In this document: positions 5,713 through 7,876 of the stretch, in pieces | Numbering within the stretch: position 1 is the stretch's first letter | Layout: each line of letters starts with the position of its first letter | Origin: Actinomycetes bacterium | GTDB lineage: Bacteria; Actinomycetota; Thermoleophilia; RBG-16-64-13 | Length of the DNA stretch: 7,876 nt | Assembly (NCBI GenBank): GCA_021815245.1 | Contig: JAKAHF010000078.1 | Coordinates: 1 to 7,876 of the forward strand | Reading direction: 5' to 3' | Program-made: the position numbers and the translations under genes | Notes under the pieces: generated by a model | The model's database searches: none | Told to the model about the DNA's origin: nothing | The model's input: only the letters and a program-made list of their open reading frames with translations

Positions 5713-7020
5713 ATGGGGCTGGACCCAGCAATCACCGGTAGCATCGTCGTCGCGGCGCTGTTCGTGTTGATGATGATCGGCGTGCCCATCGTCTACTCTT
5801 TGGGCATCGCCGGCATCGCCGGAGCACTTCTCGGCTACGGACCAGCGTCGTTGCAGAAAGCCGGGGCATCACCCTTCAGCACCGCGTTCAATCTCTCTTG
5901 GACGGCGCTGCCTATGTTCGTGCTCCTCGGCACGATCATCGCGTCGTCAGGCATGGGTGAAGGGGTATTCAAGGCCGCCGCCAACTGGCTCTCGAGGATA
6001 CGAGGCGGCCTGGTTGCGGCAGGGATCATCGGCGAGGGCGTACTCGCCGCGACCCTGGGTACGAGCGCGGCCACCATCATCGTGGTCGGCAAGGTGGCGG
6101 TCCCCGAGTTCGACCGCCAGGGATACAACCGAGGCTTCAGCTTGGGGGCACTCCTCGCTGGAGGCGGGCTGGGCCCGTTGATTCCGCCCAGCGCCACGTT
6201 CATCATCGTTGGCTGCATAGCCGGCCTTTCGATAGGCAAACTCTTCATCGCCGGCATCATCCCGGGCATCATGATGATGGCCTTCCTGGCGATCCCGGCC
6301 GTGGTCATGGCCTACGTCAAACCCGGCTTGGCCCCCAAGGGATACAAAGTGCCTTGGGCCGAGCGGTGGAGGTCTCTGCTGCACGTCTGGCCGATCATCG
6401 TTGTCATGGGCAGCATCCTCGGATGCATCTACGGCGGTGTCGGCACCGCGACCGAGACGGCCGGGGTGGGCGTCGTCGTCACGCTCATCATCGCGATTGT
6501 CTTCTTCAAGATGCGCTGGAAGCAACTCAGGGAGGCGTTGAAAGAAGCGGCGATGATCAACGGGATGATCCTGTTCATCATCTTCGCCGCCAACTTCTTC
6601 ACCTACGTGCTGGGAAGCACGAATATCACCTCCAACCTGCAAGAGCTGGTGGCCTCGTCGAGCATCCCGCCCTACGGGGTGATCGCCATCATCATGGTCA
6701 TCCTGCTGATTCTGGGATGCGTACTCGACCCCATCACGATCACTCTGCTGACCATCCCGATCTGGATCCCGCTCATCGAAAGCCTGGGCTTCGACCCGAT
6801 CTGGTTCACGGTGTTGTTCTGCGTGAACACGCAAGTGGGGTTGATCACACCACCGATGGGCACCGACCTCTTCGCGGTGCGGACGATCTTCAACATCCCC
6901 ACGATGCAGATAATCAAGGGTGTGGCACCGTTTCTCGTCTACGAACTCGTGTTCCTGGCGGTGCTGGCTGCCTTCCCGCAGTTGTCGCTCTGGTTGCCGA
7001 GCTTGATGGTGGGCAACTGA
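5713..7020 (+). CDS. dctM: TRAP transporter large permease subunit (DctM family)
   Basis: The large, transporting subunit, which moves the receptor-delivered solute inwards driven by an ion gradient (usually Na+ in this family). It has 435 residues, normal for DctM, and is hydrophobic over most of its length, with about a dozen predicted membrane segments. Family signatures are IGVPIVYSLGIAG near 22-34, LPMFVLLGTIIASSG at 66-80, GPLIPPSATFIIVG starting at 154, the GTATETAG block in the middle, and LDPITITLLTIPI followed by TPPMGTDLF near the C-terminus. The ATG at 5713 follows GAAGGA by six nt. It is the last gene of the TRAP operon. The stop is 39 nt before a strong hairpin terminator. It is intact, with no missing motif. 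The substrate cannot be inferred from this subunit. Confidence 0.95.
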   Translation: MGLDPAITGSIVVAALFVLMMIGVPIVYSLGIAGIAGALLGYGPASLQKAGASPFSTAFNLSWTALPMFVLLGTIIASSGMGEGVFKAAANWLSRIRGGLVAAGIIGEGVLAATLGTSAATIIVVGKVAVPEFDRQGYNRGFSLGALLAGGGLGPLIPPSATFIIVGCIAGLSIGKLFIAGIIPGIMMMAFLAIPAVVMAYVKPGLAPKGYKVPWAERWRSLLHVWPIIVVMGSILGCIYGGVGTATETAGVGVVVTLIIAIVFFKMRWKQLREALKEAAMINGMILFIIFAANFFTYVLGSTNITSNLQELVASSSIPPYGVIAIIMVILLILGCVLDPITITLLTIPIWIPLIESLGFDPIWFTVLFCVNTQVGLITPPMGTDLFAVRTIFNIPTMQIIKGVAPFLVYELVFLAVLAAFPQLSLWLPSLMVGN

Positions 7021-7059
7021 TCCCAGTCCACGGGGTCACTTGGCTAGAGGTATGAGCGA

Positions 7060-7101
7060 GGGGGCTTTTCAGACGGCGATCTCACCGACTGAAAAGCCCC
7101 C
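7060..7101 (+). terminator. Intrinsic terminator, probably bidirectional, between convergent dctM-like and DUF169 genes
   Basis: A perfect 13-bp inverted repeat GGGGGCTTTTCAG (7060-7072) and CTGAAAAGCCCCC (7089-7101) has a 16-nt intervening loop. The loop contains a further CGG/CCG pairing (7074-7076 with 7085-7087). On the plus strand it is followed by TTTCG. On the minus strand it starts 6 nt after the DUF169 stop, but no T-run follows. The convergent arrangement suggests it serves both operons, best on the plus strand. Confidence 0.85.
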
Positions 7102-7107
7102 TTTCGT

Positions 7108-7860
7108 CTATTCAGCCCAGACGAGATCGGGCGGAAACTCCTTCGAGATACGGGCTTCGAGGTCTTTCACGGCGTTCACGAAACCGTCCCTGCCGAGTTT
7201 GAACCATTCGGGCTGCCACTCCATCTCGCCCAGGTTCTCGAGGAGCATCGACAGCTTCTCTCCGGGCATAGCGATGATGATCAGGCCGTCGGGCAATACC
7301 TGCCGGGCCTTCATGCTGAAACCGAGACCGCTGATGCCATAGTTCAACTCGCCCGAAAGGTATGGGTAGGCGTAGAACCAGGCGCAGGCCAGACACGTGG
7401 AGCCCTTGGCGTTCCACATGTGCCCGTCGGAGTAGCTGCTCGCTCTCAACAGAACCTCCGCCTGAGCGGCGTCCGCCGTGATCATGAGTATGTCGGGGTC
7501 GAACGTCATCTGGTCGAGCGCGGCGTGGGTGATGTAGCGCACCGTGTCGCGCGGCAGCACCGGCACGTAGTCGTAGACCCGCCGGTTGGCCGAGGGAGTC
7601 TTGAACATGCAGAACTCGGCGCCGAGTTGCCCGCTCAGCATCACGGGCGGAAAGCCGGCCATGCCCATGACCTGGGTGCCGCACTGCACGTTCTCGACCG
7701 CGGCGTAGAAGGGGGCGCTCGTCTGGGCCTCCTTGAACATCTCGCAGACGCCGAGGTCCTTGTCCAACTGTCTGATGCCCTCCGGCTTCTTGAGCGAGAA
7801 GCTGATGCCGACAGGTTTGCGCTCGAAGTCGAATCTCTCGAGTATTGAATAATCGCGCAC
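7108..7860 (-). CDS. DUF169 family protein, function unknown
   Basis: A 250-residue soluble protein that I recognise as DUF169, a family without established function found in anaerobic bacteria and archaea. The N-terminus has the family's FERKPVGISFSL-type motif (12-23). Cysteines are at C39 (GVCEMFKEA), C60 (VQCGTQVMG), C84 (EFCMF) and the pair C156/C159 (TCLAC), the kind of spacing that could hold a metal or cluster. Gly-rich and Asp/Pro segments (DPDILMI, 121-127) follow. There is no signal peptide or membrane helix. The start is GTG at 7860-7858, chosen because AAAGGAG lies 6 nt upstream (7867-7873) and the VG motif is then correctly near the N-terminus. It converges on the TRAP operon and shares its terminator. 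Its own promoter lies beyond the window edge. Confidence 0.85.
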   Translation of the reverse strand: MRDYSILERFDFERKPVGISFSLKKPEGIRQLDKDLGVCEMFKEAQTSAPFYAAVENVQCGTQVMGMAGFPPVMLSGQLGAEFCMFKTPSANRRVYDYVPVLPRDTVRYITHAALDQMTFDPDILMITADAAQAEVLLRASSYSDGHMWNAKGSTCLACAWFYAYPYLSGELNYGISGLGFSMKARQVLPDGLIIIAMPGEKLSMLLENLGEMEWQPEWFKLGRDGFVNAVKDLEARISKEFPPDLVWAE

Positions 7861-7876
7861 TACGCTCTCCTTTCAG

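Noticed and set aside
5947..6834. 295-aa minus-strand open frame opposite the large permease gene
   Set aside because: Very Asp/Arg/His-rich reverse complement of membrane-helix codons. The plus-strand DctM motifs are intact.

Overview
This is a GC-rich bacterial window holding a compact, apparently complete organic-acid uptake and metabolism locus, with one gene running off the left edge. The coding is dense, with strong AAGGAGG-type ribosome sites, GTG as well as ATG starts, and intrinsic terminators with weak T-tracts. A tungsten/molybdopterin aldehyde:ferredoxin oxidoreductase (AOR) points to an anaerobe. The binding protein is a lipoprotein whose mature N-terminus is a Thr/Ala/Gly-rich linker. 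Together with the GC content, this is reminiscent of anaerobic Actinomycetota (Coriobacteriia-like lineages) or Chloroflexota. That placement is an inference; no rRNA or other phylogenetic marker is present.

Layout from left to right. (1) Minus strand, read leftwards from about 1919: an NAD-type short-chain dehydrogenase/reductase (1143-1919), then 18 nt later the N-terminal 374 residues of an AOR-family enzyme (1-1124, C-terminus outside the window). They look like one operon. (2) A 271-bp divergent control region (1920-2190). (3) Plus strand: an enolase-superfamily enzyme of the muconate-lactonizing (MLE) subgroup (2191-3363), closed by a hairpin at 3404-3433. (4) A 460-bp gene-free stretch with a good promoter (3523-3552, A+T-rich tract upstream) and a long leader of about 335 nt. 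(5) A three-gene TRAP transporter operon: dctP-like lipoprotein (3895-4980), a 16-bp perfect hairpin (4995-5027), dctQ-like small permease (5042-5668) and dctM-like large permease (5713-7020), ending at a 13-bp hairpin terminator (7060-7101). (6) A convergent DUF169 gene (7108-7860, minus, GTG start) that shares this terminator.

Working model (inference): the TRAP system imports an organic acid or related polar molecule. The MLE-type enzyme isomerises, epimerises or dehydrates it by alpha-proton abstraction. The SDR interconverts an alcohol and a carbonyl. The AOR interconverts an aldehyde and a carboxylate with ferredoxin. DUF169 has no known function. The substrate cannot be read from the sequence. 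The most notable oddity is that the binding protein has Gln192 where TRAP binding proteins normally carry the ligand-carboxylate-binding Arg, so the substrate or its binding mode may be non-standard. I saw no rRNA, tRNA, CRISPR array, insertion sequence or clear regulator gene.
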